This document shows, one piece after another, positions 25,809 through 38,705 of a stretch of 45,596 nucleotides of DNA. The position numbers and the translations under genes were made by a program. This DNA comes from Elysia marginata (lineage: Eukaryota > Mollusca > Gastropoda > Plakobranchidae). Under the pieces are notes generated by a model. That model saw only the letters and a program-made list of their open reading frames with translations. It did no database searches and was not told the DNA's origin. Position 1 is the first letter of the stretch. Every line of letters starts with the position of its first letter. Where the stretch lies: the NCBI GenBank assembly GCA_019649035.1, contig BMAT01005044.1, forward strand, positions 318,562 to 364,157, read 5' to 3'.

Positions 25809-28800
25809 CTGCAAATGGGGGAAATCTTGGGTTGAATAAAATTACAAGATCTAAAAAACGAGTTTCAGCATTACTATTATTGCTGCATGCTTTAGGTTAA
25901 TAGCCATGAGTTATTGTTCATGTATTTGATCTTACAGCGAAAATTAACCAAACCCCTAACTTTACTATAACAATAGTGGTCAATAATTTAGATGCCGTAT
26001 TAAAAAGTTTGAATACAAAAACCAAGCAAGTTAAAGGGAAAACAAAATAATACTGATGTATCACCTAGCTGAGAAATGATATTTTGTGTCGATAAAGTAT
26101 AAAAGATATACCAAAGCTCATCTGTTTGCACTATACTGATGAAACAAACAATTCAAACAACAATAAAACCACTATCAACTTTAACAACGACAGCAATACA
26201 AACAATAGTAACAACCACACCCACAACCAACACCAGCAACAAATTAAGATGCAAGAACTGGGTTTTGCCAAACCTCCATATCCATTGGTGAGGAAAGCTC
26301 TGAGTCTCTCTGACAGCAACAATTGCTGATGATGATGTGCTGCATGACTCCCGCTCACTGTCCTTCCGTCACACTGCTCACCCACAGCAGCCGCTTCCCC
26401 GGACATGTGATGGAGGTAGTGGTGATGGGGAAGATGTCGATGCAATCTTTGCGCTGATCCAGAAGAGCCCGCTAATTCTGGGCTATCCTCCGAGTCTTCT
26501 TTTGTGCTGGAGTTGGAGCGGTCATAGGTGTCGGTCCCAGTTGCAGGGCGCCTAATAGCAAGGTGAATGAAATTAGAGACAAAATGGGGAATCTATTTAA
26601 AGGCTATACAAACGAATAGCTCATGTCATGTGTATTATTTTCAAGGTTCTGTAAAACTGTGAACTTTATTCTATTTTACAATATGGTTTGAACTGGACCA
26701 TAAAGCAAGCCATTGAGACAGTCTTTACTGTATTTCACCACAATATCTAAGTTATTTTGGTCAATGTCTTATATACTTCAGAGTTAAAAATCGAGCCTTT
26801 ATGTTTTCCAATACCTAGAATTTCCTTAGGTAAATTATACAACCCGGTAAAATTTAGAACAACCATGGTGTATATATATCAATTAAAAAGTTGAGATCTA
26901 TAAAAATAATCTCATCTTTAAGAAACAAAAAGTTTAAATCTCGGCTTTCTCCCCTTTTTCATTCGAAGACTGAATATGTTAATAAGATTCAGAGGAGCTC
27001 ACTTTTTCTCTCGTTTCCCTCCACCGGTCTCTCTGAATCCTTTTGCAAAAGGGTTGTTGTCTATTTTCATCTGAGTGATCTGAGAAAGAGCAATAATTTG
27101 TATTAGAAGGTAGTATTGAGTAAATTATAGTTGAAATGCAAAAGTGCAAAACTAACAGGATCTGTGACACCTTACCAATTTGGGCAGTAATTAGACAAAT
27201 AGAAACAATTGGCTGTCTTCGCTATTGCTAAGGGTTTACAGAAAGCTCTTAACTTATCTCTGCCGAGATTCTGCACTTTCCACCCATTTCCTGGACAGTA
27301 TACGAGTTTACAACAGTTGTTTTCAGTTGACGTCAATGGGATACAAGGATGCTAATCTATATGGATGGAATCGGCAATTCCGTGTTCAAGGACAGGTATA
27401 TTATTGAATTGGTTCCTCTCCTTCCAACTTCTCAAAATCAGGGTTATGCAGGTCTACTTTATGGACAGAGGAGAAGCGGTACAACGAAGAAAGAGCCTTT
27501 TTCAAGGACTGTAGTATAGTATTCTCGCAGATATGCAGGATATGCTACATCAATACGATCGATAGATTAGTCTGTTGAGGTGTGCGTATAAATTTGCCGT
27601 AACTGTATTATGATTCATATTTCAAAGTAATTAGTGAGAATGCTAGGTCCACTGGAGAATGCGAAAGAATATACAATGCACCAACCTCAAATGACATTGC
27701 CGTTCTGATGCCAAATGACCCCGTAGGACACAGCGATAATGTTTTGCAAGGAAGAAACAACAAGTGTAAACATGTCAATGAATTACACAAAGCTTATGAC
27801 CCTCTTCAGTATACCATACTATTTCCGTTTGGCACAGATGGCTGTGCCTTCAGTTAACACTTTCAAGCAGACATAAGATTTTTGAACTTCAGTGCTACGG
27901 CTTACATTTATCGATTTGGCATGACAACTAAATATTGTTGACCAGAAAATTATTTCAACAGTTCATTGTGGACGCGTACGCTAAAATTGAATTTGGTCTT
28001 CATATCTACGGCACCAGCAGGGTAAGCTGAGGGCAGACTCTTATGGTGAATTCCGAGATGCCATGTAACACCAGGACAATGCAGATCTACGAAATCTAGG
28101 TCAGAGAATCGTTTTGCCTTCATCATACGCTGGAGGTCCCTGCCATAATTATGTTTCAAAGACAACAGGATGCTATTTGTTATGTTAGGAACTATGGTCG
28201 GTCGAACATATTCATTACAATCACCACAAATCCAAAATGGCCAGAAATAGCTGACAACACTTCGTTGCTCCAAATGGAATAACGTACGAAATGTCGTCTA
28301 CACTGAAGTCCTCTAGATGGTGAGTCAAGCATAATAATTATATTCTTTCTCTCTCTTCTCTCTTCCTCCCACATCACATTCTCAAACATCCTTTGCTTAT
28401 ACATTTTCCTGTTCAAAGAAAGGGTACTCAGCTTGTTAGGTATAACGTTTCATTTGAGATCTAGTTTCATGCAAACAGGTTGTTAAAGTAATTTTCATAA
28501 GCTTTAAATTTCACACCTGATTCCAGTTAAAACTTTATGGCCGAAAATTTATACGGGTAACGCGCATGGTGTAAAACCGATTTGAGAAAACGTAACGTAA
28601 GTACTTTTCAAATTTATCCTAAGAATAGTTTCTTTCACTCAAAAAAAAAGTTTTTTTTTCTGTTTTTGCTTTTAATTTTTAGAAATCACTGTTTTGCTAA
28701 AAAAAAGTATAATGTCTACTCCAAACTTCATGACATTTTACAACTTTCGACCAAATTTGTGGTCAAGAAATGGTCGGGTAGTTGGTCAGTCTTTTTGACT

Positions 28801-28838
28801 TAGCTCAACTATTAATACATAAAATTTATTATTATTAC

Positions 28839-28901
<63 letters not shown>

Positions 28902-31900
28902 CATTATTACCATTAATATGTTGTTTTATTGTTGTTGTCGATGTTGTTTTTATTTTTTTTTGTATTCATACAGGTATATATTTCGTTATAGAAATGGTTG
29001 TAGCGAGATTAACTGTACCTTTTCATTCTGGTAAGCGGTGACGGCGATGAACACTGTCTCTCTGAACAGGAACGAGCGGTATGGACTGAAAGGAATTTTG
29101 AGGATGTCATCTGTCCTGACCAGATGAAGCCGTGGTTGATACTTGTGCATCGAGTTCAGGATTGTCTGTCATAGACATTGGTAAACACAAGACAAATTTC
29201 TAAGAGTGCACCAGACTAAAGGAGGAGATAATCAATATAGCATTGCATTAAAAAAATGCCATAGCATAGTTGACGTCGACGTCGCAGCGGGCGGGCATTA
29301 ACTAACTATAGCATAGTTTTACACTTTCAAAATGATTGACTTTTTGACTTGCCTTACATCTCTCTTTTACTGAGATATTTATGCAACTTCCGTTTTTCGT
29401 ATTTGAGAAATAATGACTCAGTACACTGAAGTTTTTTCCTACTACAAAATAGGACATGATCTTACGACCACAACGGTATGAGCATGCCAAAAAGCACGAC
29501 TTTTGTATTTTCCACTTTGCATTATGCTTGTGCGTTCTCAATGACTGAGGATAACAAGTGTCATCGAATCAAGACAATTTTAAAAAGCTGTCTGAGACAT
29601 TTGTGAGAAGAAACATCATTAAACCCTTCATATGCGCCTAGCCCTTAAATGCGTTGCATAAAGCCTGTAAACTTTTTTATATTGATACCCAAAAGCATCA
29701 TCTTTTTCTACTACACAGAAGTTTTATTGAAGAATAAAATATCATCATCTTAATAATCGTCATCATCATCATCATCATCATCGCCCTTCTCATCCTAGGC
29801 TAAGGTATAGGTCACCCTCTCATCCTAGGCCAAGATATAGGTCACAAAGATTTTCCATCTATGTTTGTCCTGGGCAATATTATAACACTAGATCATTCCA
29901 GCTTACTTTTTCCTTTATCCTCTTCCTTAACTCTTCTCCAATTCTCTCCCAATCTCAAGAATTTGAACATAATAAGGTGGCTGACGCCTGTTGCTGTTGA
30001 GCTCCGGCTCAGCAGATTTTGTCTAAGTTCTCTCTTTTTTTCCGCGATGAAAGACTGCAAATCTTGTGCTAAACTAAGTATCGGAACATCTAATGTGCGT
30101 GGATGTTCTAGCGAGCTAAACAGGACCCAGTTATTGCAGGACTTCGAAAATTATAAACTGTATATTCTGTGCATTCAGGAAAGTAAAATTAAAAATGGCA
30201 GTGACTGGACCTACTCAGGACACAGGTTTATTCTTCTCGAAAGTCAAGTCAAGGTGGCAAATACAATGAAACGTGTTCTTACATATCCGCTCTTGTCCGA
30301 GATGTTGTTGGTCAGTTTGAGCTTGTGAAAACTGACCACCTTCTGCATCCACTGCTCGCCGGAACACGGAGAGTCAGGGTGAATGTAGCACCGCCTGGGC
30401 ATCTCTGGGTCAGCCTTGCCGGCCACTGTCCACTTGCCATTGTGGAACTTGTACCTTTGAATCGATTTTTATATCAAATCGTTACAGCAACGTAATCCAA
30501 AGGTTTTATCTTCCAGTCAACTAATACAAACTCTGGCTTGCTAAATGCTGAAGAAAGTATGTACATAACACTGAAACTACTTCAGCAAGAAGCAAACACT
30601 GAACGTTTAAATTCTTTGATTGACTGAGAAATTAGCTAACCGCAATTTAAGTTTCAATATAACTGTTTAATGCTTTCAACTTTAATTTATGATGAAAAAG
30701 AGAGCTCCTGTTGGCTACTTTTAAACCAACTGAATAATACATGAATGTAGGCCTAATAACAAAAACGTACGTAGTGTGTATGTCTGTTGACATCTAACTT
30801 AATCTTGTGATATTATTTAGTTGGTTGAAATACTTATAATCATAGGGTGATGAGGAAAGGGACTGGTAAAGAGATTGAAGGGACTAGAGAAAAAAGACAT
30901 ATACGGATTAGTAATTTTGGCAAAATCAGAACGACTCGACAGGAAAAAATAGTGTATTAAAATGGTAGAAAAGTTGAAGATGTTAGAGTATCATTTCATT
31001 GATTTCCAGGTAGCTTCCATATCAAACTACTGCTCATTCATAAAAATGATTTAAAAGAAGTCAAGTTTATTCCTGGCTAGGTGCTTCAGGATGAGGTATT
31101 TGATCACTATTACCTTTATTTACTACGCGATCTTCGCAGATGCAGCTAGGAGGAGTTTAATATTTCGGAAAAAATATTATTCATTGTAATTGTCTCCCGA
31201 CCAGTGCGGCGGGAATGGGATATCGAAAACCTTTATTTGAGAAGTTGCCTTTTTAAATTAGAATCATTCCTTGTTTTTCCTCTATATTTTGAATCACAAG
31301 AAGTTCTCACAAAATTTGATGGGTTCATGCACTTCTCAACGCTTGTGAGCTCAGAAAAAATGTAATTTTTAAGATATCAACATCTTGTAATTGCTACATC
31401 CGATTCGTGTGCAGTGGTCGCGAGATCTTTAGTGAACTGGACTCACCTGCAATCATCCACAGCTATGATATCTAGCAGTAACATGTACTTTGCCTTCAGA
31501 TCCAGTCCTGATATTCGCACTTTGTATGGTGGAAAAATACGCCTGTTGACATTAAAAAGAACACAAAATAAAAAAAGCAATTTTTCAAAGCAAGAGATGA
31601 AAACTGCTTCAGATTTGCATAAAAAAAAAAAAAAAAAAACAAGAAAGATAAAGTGACAATCTTGAAGCTCCTGAATGGAAAATCTTGCAAAAATTCGCCT
31701 AGTTTTGCCCATTTTTCTTTCAAATGTATTATTAATTTGCAGCTTAACACTTTGAACCAGGGATTTATGAAAAAGACGACGTGTTTTACAGCTGTTTGTT
31801 GATAGCTTTTTAATAAAGAAATTTTAGTTTGTCTTTCTTTGTATTATTCTGAGTCTGCACACATATACATCATAGAATGAAAGAAAACCGAGTTTGGAAA

Positions 31901-34900
31901 CACATTTTTTTCAAAGCTGTAACTGAGCTTTTTGAAGTGTGGGGATGTCGGTTTCAATTTCACTGTTGTTTTGCTTTTAAATCTATAGATTTATTGGGTA
32001 TTTTTCTTTCAGTATCTTAGGCCAACTGACCGTTACTGAGTCGACTGTAGTTTTTTCCATAATAAAAGGAATACTTTAGTTTTGTAAGTCTGAAAGTTAC
32101 CCTTGATTTAAACCAATGAGGACAGTTATACATGCATTATGACGACAGCGAAGCATGATTACTATGAGAAACAAAATCACATTGTGTTGCTATCAAAACC
32201 ACAAGGAAATTTATTACATCAAAAAATAATTTTCACATGTTTATAGCAAAGGCACATTTCTTTTTGCTGTTTCATTTGATATAATAATTTGACATATTCG
32301 CTGCCTTTTTTTCTCTTTATTTTTTTTTTTATCAAACTTCATGAAGTCGCAACGATCATGATCTTAAGCCGCTGGTTTGTAGAAAACCTAGTGAGGATGT
32401 TTGTTAGACAGAAATACCCCTCAGGTTCCACAACTTAACATCCCATCTCAATTTCAAGTCAAGTCTCCTGTTTCCTTTTGATCTCATGACCTAAAGTTGC
32501 GAGATTGGTTGAACTTTTGACAAGCCTGTAATAAACTAAACACAAACTAGAGGTCAACACTTTGTGAGAGACTTAACCACAAGTCATTTAGATAAACTTG
32601 ATGGTCAACAGGTTAGAGGTGAGTTGCTTCTCACGGCAAGGCCTCCAGACGCTAGAAGTGCCCTAATGGTATCCTGGGTTTCAAAATACATAGTGTCTAA
32701 GACGTGGTCGGTGTTGTAAAACGTCTGATAGAGCCAGATAGATAGGAGATAAAGTGCCAAGCAACAGGGTCTGAAGACTGCTTCGCTCATTCGGCGCGGG
32801 TGCAAATTGTCTGATTCTCAACTTCACATGTCCCTGTCTAGAGAATAATAACGTGTTCACGGTCAGTACAGATCATGTACCTCTAGATTTTTGTTTTATC
32901 AATTTTTTTTTCTCTAATCATTAAGGCTTTTCTTAAAAGTAAAACCCAAAGCCATTTCATATGTCAAAAAGCAAACCTACGAAGAACTCGATGTACAAAG
33001 GAGGCTGGTTAATTAATTTTTTTTTCCGTTCTTTTGTTTGTTTGTCTCTTTTTATTTTATTTTTTTGTGGGTGGGTTGATCACTAGTAGACAAAGATAAA
33101 ACGCTAGCAAGGAAACCTGAGTGTGGCGAACAAATCAAAAGAACAAGAATTAGAATAATTTTTAAAGGTATTTTGCACACTTCGAAAAAATTGGAGGCGG
33201 AAGAACACGCTTAAAGAAATCATAGTTCCGTCTCCGTCCTAACTTTTTTGTTGAATTCCATAATACCTATGTTAGATATGCAACTTCAAAAAAGTTGACT
33301 CAGATCTAGAATAGAATTCAAGATTTAGAGCTATATTTACAAGGTATTTTGATCTAAAGTCTGCACTAGGCCTAGATCTAGCGTAGGTTTTAAGCGCAAT
33401 TTTTAATTCGTTTTAGGCTCTACTTTTCATGTTTTCTTCCGTTTTAGGGCCTTTAGGTTCTGTAAGTCATATTTTGTTCTATTTTTAAGTTGAAGGTCGT
33501 TTTCTGACTTATAATGTAGATAATTTGTATAAATTGAAACTGATAAGCTACTATCGAATAGCCTCCAGGTAAAACCATATGCATTACTGTGGTTTCCAAT
33601 AGGGATTATTTCTCCATTTAACTATTTGTATCCTGTTTTTGTCAGAATTCTAACACGGACACTGGCCCTCGCTGAAGTAAGCTAACTGTTTTGTCTTTAT
33701 CTTTGTTCCTTTTTACAGTTTTATCGTTTCAGGATTTATATTATCTTTGATTTGATATTTAACGTTTATGGGAAGCACTCACTTAAAGAGTGAAAATGAG
33801 AAATGGATAATTATGAAGATGAAGTAAAGAATTTCCGATCCTGCGTAATCTCAATTAATCGCTAGGCAAGAAAAGCTTTGCTGTTCAGTGTGAACAAGAC
33901 TTAGTGTCAAAGGATAAAACACCACCATAACCTCTGCGATATTTTCACAGAATAGTTAATAAAGAATACACGGGAGCCGAGATTGTCTTGTTTTCTTTCA
34001 TGTCAATGCGAAACCTTACAGCACGAAACATAACTCTGTTGCTCTTTTCCTCGTTTTCTCTCGGAGTTATCTTTGCCTTCCTTGACGACAGCCACGCTAA
34101 TCCAATTAGCGACTCGGCCGATAATTGTCCACTTTGGAGGCTCGTCAAAGTCTCGCTATCACACAGAGCAAACTTTGGTGGTTAAAACTGGCCGGACATT
34201 TGGCGTGTCCCGTCTGGTCATTTTGAGATGTTGACCGTTATGGAATGTGATGGCCGGCACTGTTGTAGACAGTGTCACCAAGTGATAGCGTTGCTGACGA
34301 GCTTAGGAGACGTTTCATTCCGTGAACTCTATAATGTTTGTTGAAGACTAGGCAGGTACAGACACGCCAAAGCTGCCTTATGTTTTGTTGCTAGAGCACC
34401 AGCTCTACGTCTTAGATAAACATAATGCGAACCGAACTCAACACACCAATATCCAGAAGTGTTTGCTTTTCGTTCCACTTTGGCCTGTTGGTAAAGAAGG
34501 GGAGATTACGAAAACATCCCAACCACCCAAAGAGCCTCAAAAAGTGATAACTTTTTGGAAGAATGTTGGATTAAATAATCTTTATAAATATGTCGGTGAC
34601 ATTAAACTAAACCATAACCTTTTAGCTCTTTGCTAAGAACAATAGAGTCATTGCTCTTGTCATTATAAAATTCTTTGCCCTTCGCTCTGTGTAGTTGTTC
34701 ATAGGAGTATTTACCACAAAAGTTTTCTGAAAGCTTACACAACCATAAAAGCAATCCTAGTTGTACTCATTTTTCCACCCAGATAGATTTTGCCACTCTT
34801 TGATAAAATTTGCCTTGTTTCAAAATGATTTTGTAATTGTCTCGTCCTGCTATCAAAAATAGATTTTGAAATGACTCCTTTCTATTAAAAAATAAGGTTT

Positions 34901-37900
34901 TTTTGTGCCATTGAGACCTACATTTATTTTAATTGTAAATACGATAACTGTTCGTTCATTGTTTTTCGATGGTTTTTAGTCTCCTAATTACACTATCATA
35001 CACATCATTCACATGATATTGTTCTCACAACTCGTGAAATTAATCTTGTGTGGAATAAGGAGGGTTTAGGGGGAGGGTTACCAGCAAAGGGCCAAAATGC
35101 CCACATATTAAATAGGTGAGCAATCTGCAAAAAGGAAAGCGGAAGAGACTGGTGTTTATCAAAGTGCGTGAGAGATTTAGGTCAGAACCATTAAGTATGT
35201 AGGAACAAATACCGCATTGCACCGCATGGGTGATATTGGAAAAGGTTTCGATCGCCTTATCAAAGTTTAAAATGCTTATATTCAAAACATAATATGGATA
35301 CATTGTACTGAAACTGTGAGAGTTTATTTGCTTGAAATTTAGACTTGTGTCACGGTGCTTGGCCAAGACTACAATAATTTGCAGTATCAAATTTTTTGGC
35401 ATGGTAAATCATTTAAAGATGATGCACTTATACAAAACAAATAAAGAGAAAACATTTTAAGCAATTCTGTAAAATCTTTGTTATTGTGACGCAGCTTATT
35501 ATCAAAATTTATAACAAAGATTTGTAAAAGGGATTTGAAAATACATCTACTGGTCAAAAGCAACTGAAAATATACCTTTGTTAATAAATTGAATCTTAGA
35601 CCTGTGCTAACCACATATTGTGCATAATCTTTGAAAAAAAGTGTTGTTCGAAAAAAAAAATCATTGACCAAGCAATTCGGTTTGAACAATAATTAAAAGT
35701 GTCATTATGTCGATGTGACATTAGTTTCATTTTTTTTTCATTTAAAATTCTCTAGGTATTTACATTTTCTATCGCTCGCAGAAAAAAAACAAGACAAACA
35801 AATGTCTTGCAAATAGTCCAAATGAGTCTTAAGTCGAAATTGGAAAGTAGTCAGATATTGGTATCAAAGAAAAGCTTATTTTCTCTACTTTCAAATAAAA
35901 CAAAAGGTAAAGTTGTATCACCATTTTTTGTATGAAGTTATAGCCATTTGAAGTCGGCATAATTACGTCTTTAGAAATTTTTAGAAAAGGGAAAAAGTTG
36001 CATTTAAAGTTTAGACGGCTATAAAGGTGTAGATATCTGAGCAACCGTACCAACTAATATTCAACACATAAAACATGAAATTTCAACATAGATTTTGTGT
36101 GAAAACTTTTCAGAAATGGTTCTGTCTCATTAACTCGAATAAAAAGAATTTGACTTCTGCACACCCACTCGACTTCGAAAGCCTATAATTATCTCAAAAC
36201 TAAGCAATTCGACTCAGGACTCATTTGAACAGAATGCAAGACAAATGAAAAAAATATTTCATAAAAAATACAATTAGATTTCGCAGCAATTTAAGAAATC
36301 GTTACTGAATTATTTCCCTGATACATTGACTTGTTTAGATTTTCAATGATCCATTATCAAGATAGTTAGCGTATAAAACTAGAAAGGTGAACATGCTTAT
36401 CTTTGTTTAAAAAGGCATACTTTAAGTTTAATCTAATTCCGTTCCACATCCCTCTTTCACCCACTGTCTGACGTTTATAGAAGTTTTTAAGTTGAAAACC
36501 TACTACGGTTCACTCCTAATTTTTGGGCAACACAGAATTAATAACTCTTGGCGTTCTTGTATATTTTCCCGGCAAGGACTGTTTTTTTTTTCAATTTAAA
36601 AGTCAATCTAGACGGCAGAATCAAGGTAAATCGACCTGTTATTTTTTTCTGATAAAATGTTTACGTAGCTCTTAGATTTTCGAACACTCAGTCGCCGACG
36701 TTATTGCTTCGTTCTATAACAAAGGAAGTATGTTAAATCTTTGGAGACAAAAAAGATAAATACTTGATGGCATTTAATATTAAAGTGTTATACAATGCGT
36801 GCCTGAGAAAATCGTCCTATTATGAGGCAAAATGGGTAAGGTTGAAAAACGATCATGAAGCTTTGTGGTCAGCGTTGAAGGATGTGGTAGTGAATACCAA
36901 AACAGCAAAGTAGAATTTTTAAGAAACACCTGGAACCTGAAGCAGTTTTTTTTGCTACATTTTTTTCGCAGAGACAAAATAAATTTTATAACAGTAAGTG
37001 GAACTGTCGCAACTAGCAATAGATTGGTTGACATATTCAGTGTAACAGAAAAAAGATTGTATTTCTCTTTGCAAGCAGCTGCTCTCGCATGCATACTTGA
37101 CAAAAGTAATGAGTGGAGAAAAAGTTCTGCGGTTTATACTTTCTACAGGTGCGGTACTGAAAATAATGACCAAGGCAGATATTAATGCGTTGATTTTTTA
37201 CACTTGACAGATTTTATAGTTAATGTTAGAATTTTGGTGGTTAGGGATGAAATCTTATAGAAAAACTTGTGGCCAGCTGTTTTTATTGATTTAGCTTCAT
37301 TCGAAAAGAAACAAAAGTTAATAATACCGGTACTTGTTTTTGAAAGGGATTTCTAACTTCCCGTGTTAGCTTTGCTTCTTGCAGTAATCTGGATCATTTA
37401 AAGACGCAAAATCATTTAAGAGACGAAAAATCTGTACTAAACACATCTATAGCAAATCTAATGTGCCAGAGTGGCATGTGTTATGTCAATTTTTTTTACA
37501 TTATGTTCAGTTCAAAACCAAGACGCCACACTGTTGTTTGCCGTTTTCCTAAACTGAGTGGAGTTGTGATTATAAGGAGTATGTAAAATCAGGCTATAAA
37601 GTATGTTAATGATTTCACTGCTAGAAATAATGAGACAACGGCCTCTACAGTTTGACACCATTGATTGGTGTGCGTCCTTAAGATCATGATGTTGTAGTAA
37701 AGACTCACTATTAAGATGTTTATTTCGTGACAAGTAAGTCCACCATTTACGTAGACACACGTTATTAGCCTTCAAAAACAAGACAAATTGTTTTATTTGA
37801 ATTACCCGAGGTAAGTAAACAAAACTGCTCTCTAGTAATATCTTATGCCAGGACTCACAGTGTCGTGGTTAAAAAATCCTTGTGGCTGCCATTTTTATCC

Positions 37901-38661
37901 TTAAAGCCATTTTGCTATGTATGTTTTGCAACATCGTTTGTGATATGGAAACATAATATTGTGATATCATCCATTCCTGTGAGGTATTCCGCGAAGTTAT
38001 TGCTACGCTTACAAACTAAAGCTCAGTGCATGTATCTCAAAACTTTACGAGTAAGTGAAGAGCTGAAAATTTTTACCTCATAACGCTTTTATGAACTTTG
38101 AACCTTATTGATTTTCTTTAACTGTTTATTGTTAGAACAAAACACATGCGTCACACTACAATTTGACTTTTCGGTGATGTTCGTTTTCTAAATAAAACTG
38201 ATAGGTTCAATTCGTTGATAAGCTTAATAACCTTTCGTAGTTTTTCAGTTATCGAAACAGTTTTGGCTCAATTGTAGTAATGTAAACTATACCATAAAGA
38301 AAAATTTTAAACAGTATACAGATATATGTACTGTGGTACACTTAAGTCTTTAGTGGATATTCAATTTACCAATGAAAATCAATTGTCCCTCTGTAGTCCA
38401 CGAAATTAGTAATATAAGTTAGTTGAAGGAGGTAGACAATGATATAGTTTTCTTAGAATCATGTTAAAGATGATAACTGTGAGGAACGAAATAACAATAT
38501 TTTCTAGCACTAAGTGAAACAAGAATTATTTCATTATTATTTACAATATTTTTAAGTTTATTAAAAAAAACCTGCACACTTTACTTTCTAATATAACACA
38601 CATACTCCCTCTTTTGATTTCTCTTGGACCTGGTTCTTTCTGTTTTTCTTGGCTCTCCCTA

Positions 38662-38705
<44 letters not shown>

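Noticed and set aside
26126-26329. Asn-rich plus-strand open frame
   Set aside because: Arises from AAC/CAA-rich intron 6 and the antisense of exon 6.
33988-34185. 65-codon open frame with a hydrophobic signal-like start
   Set aside because: Single short frame inside intron 1 without family similarity or splice evidence; regulatory sequence is the better explanation.
36865-37185. 106-codon plus-strand and 107-codon minus-strand overlapping frames
   Set aside because: Overlap each other on opposite strands in AT-rich intron DNA with no motif.
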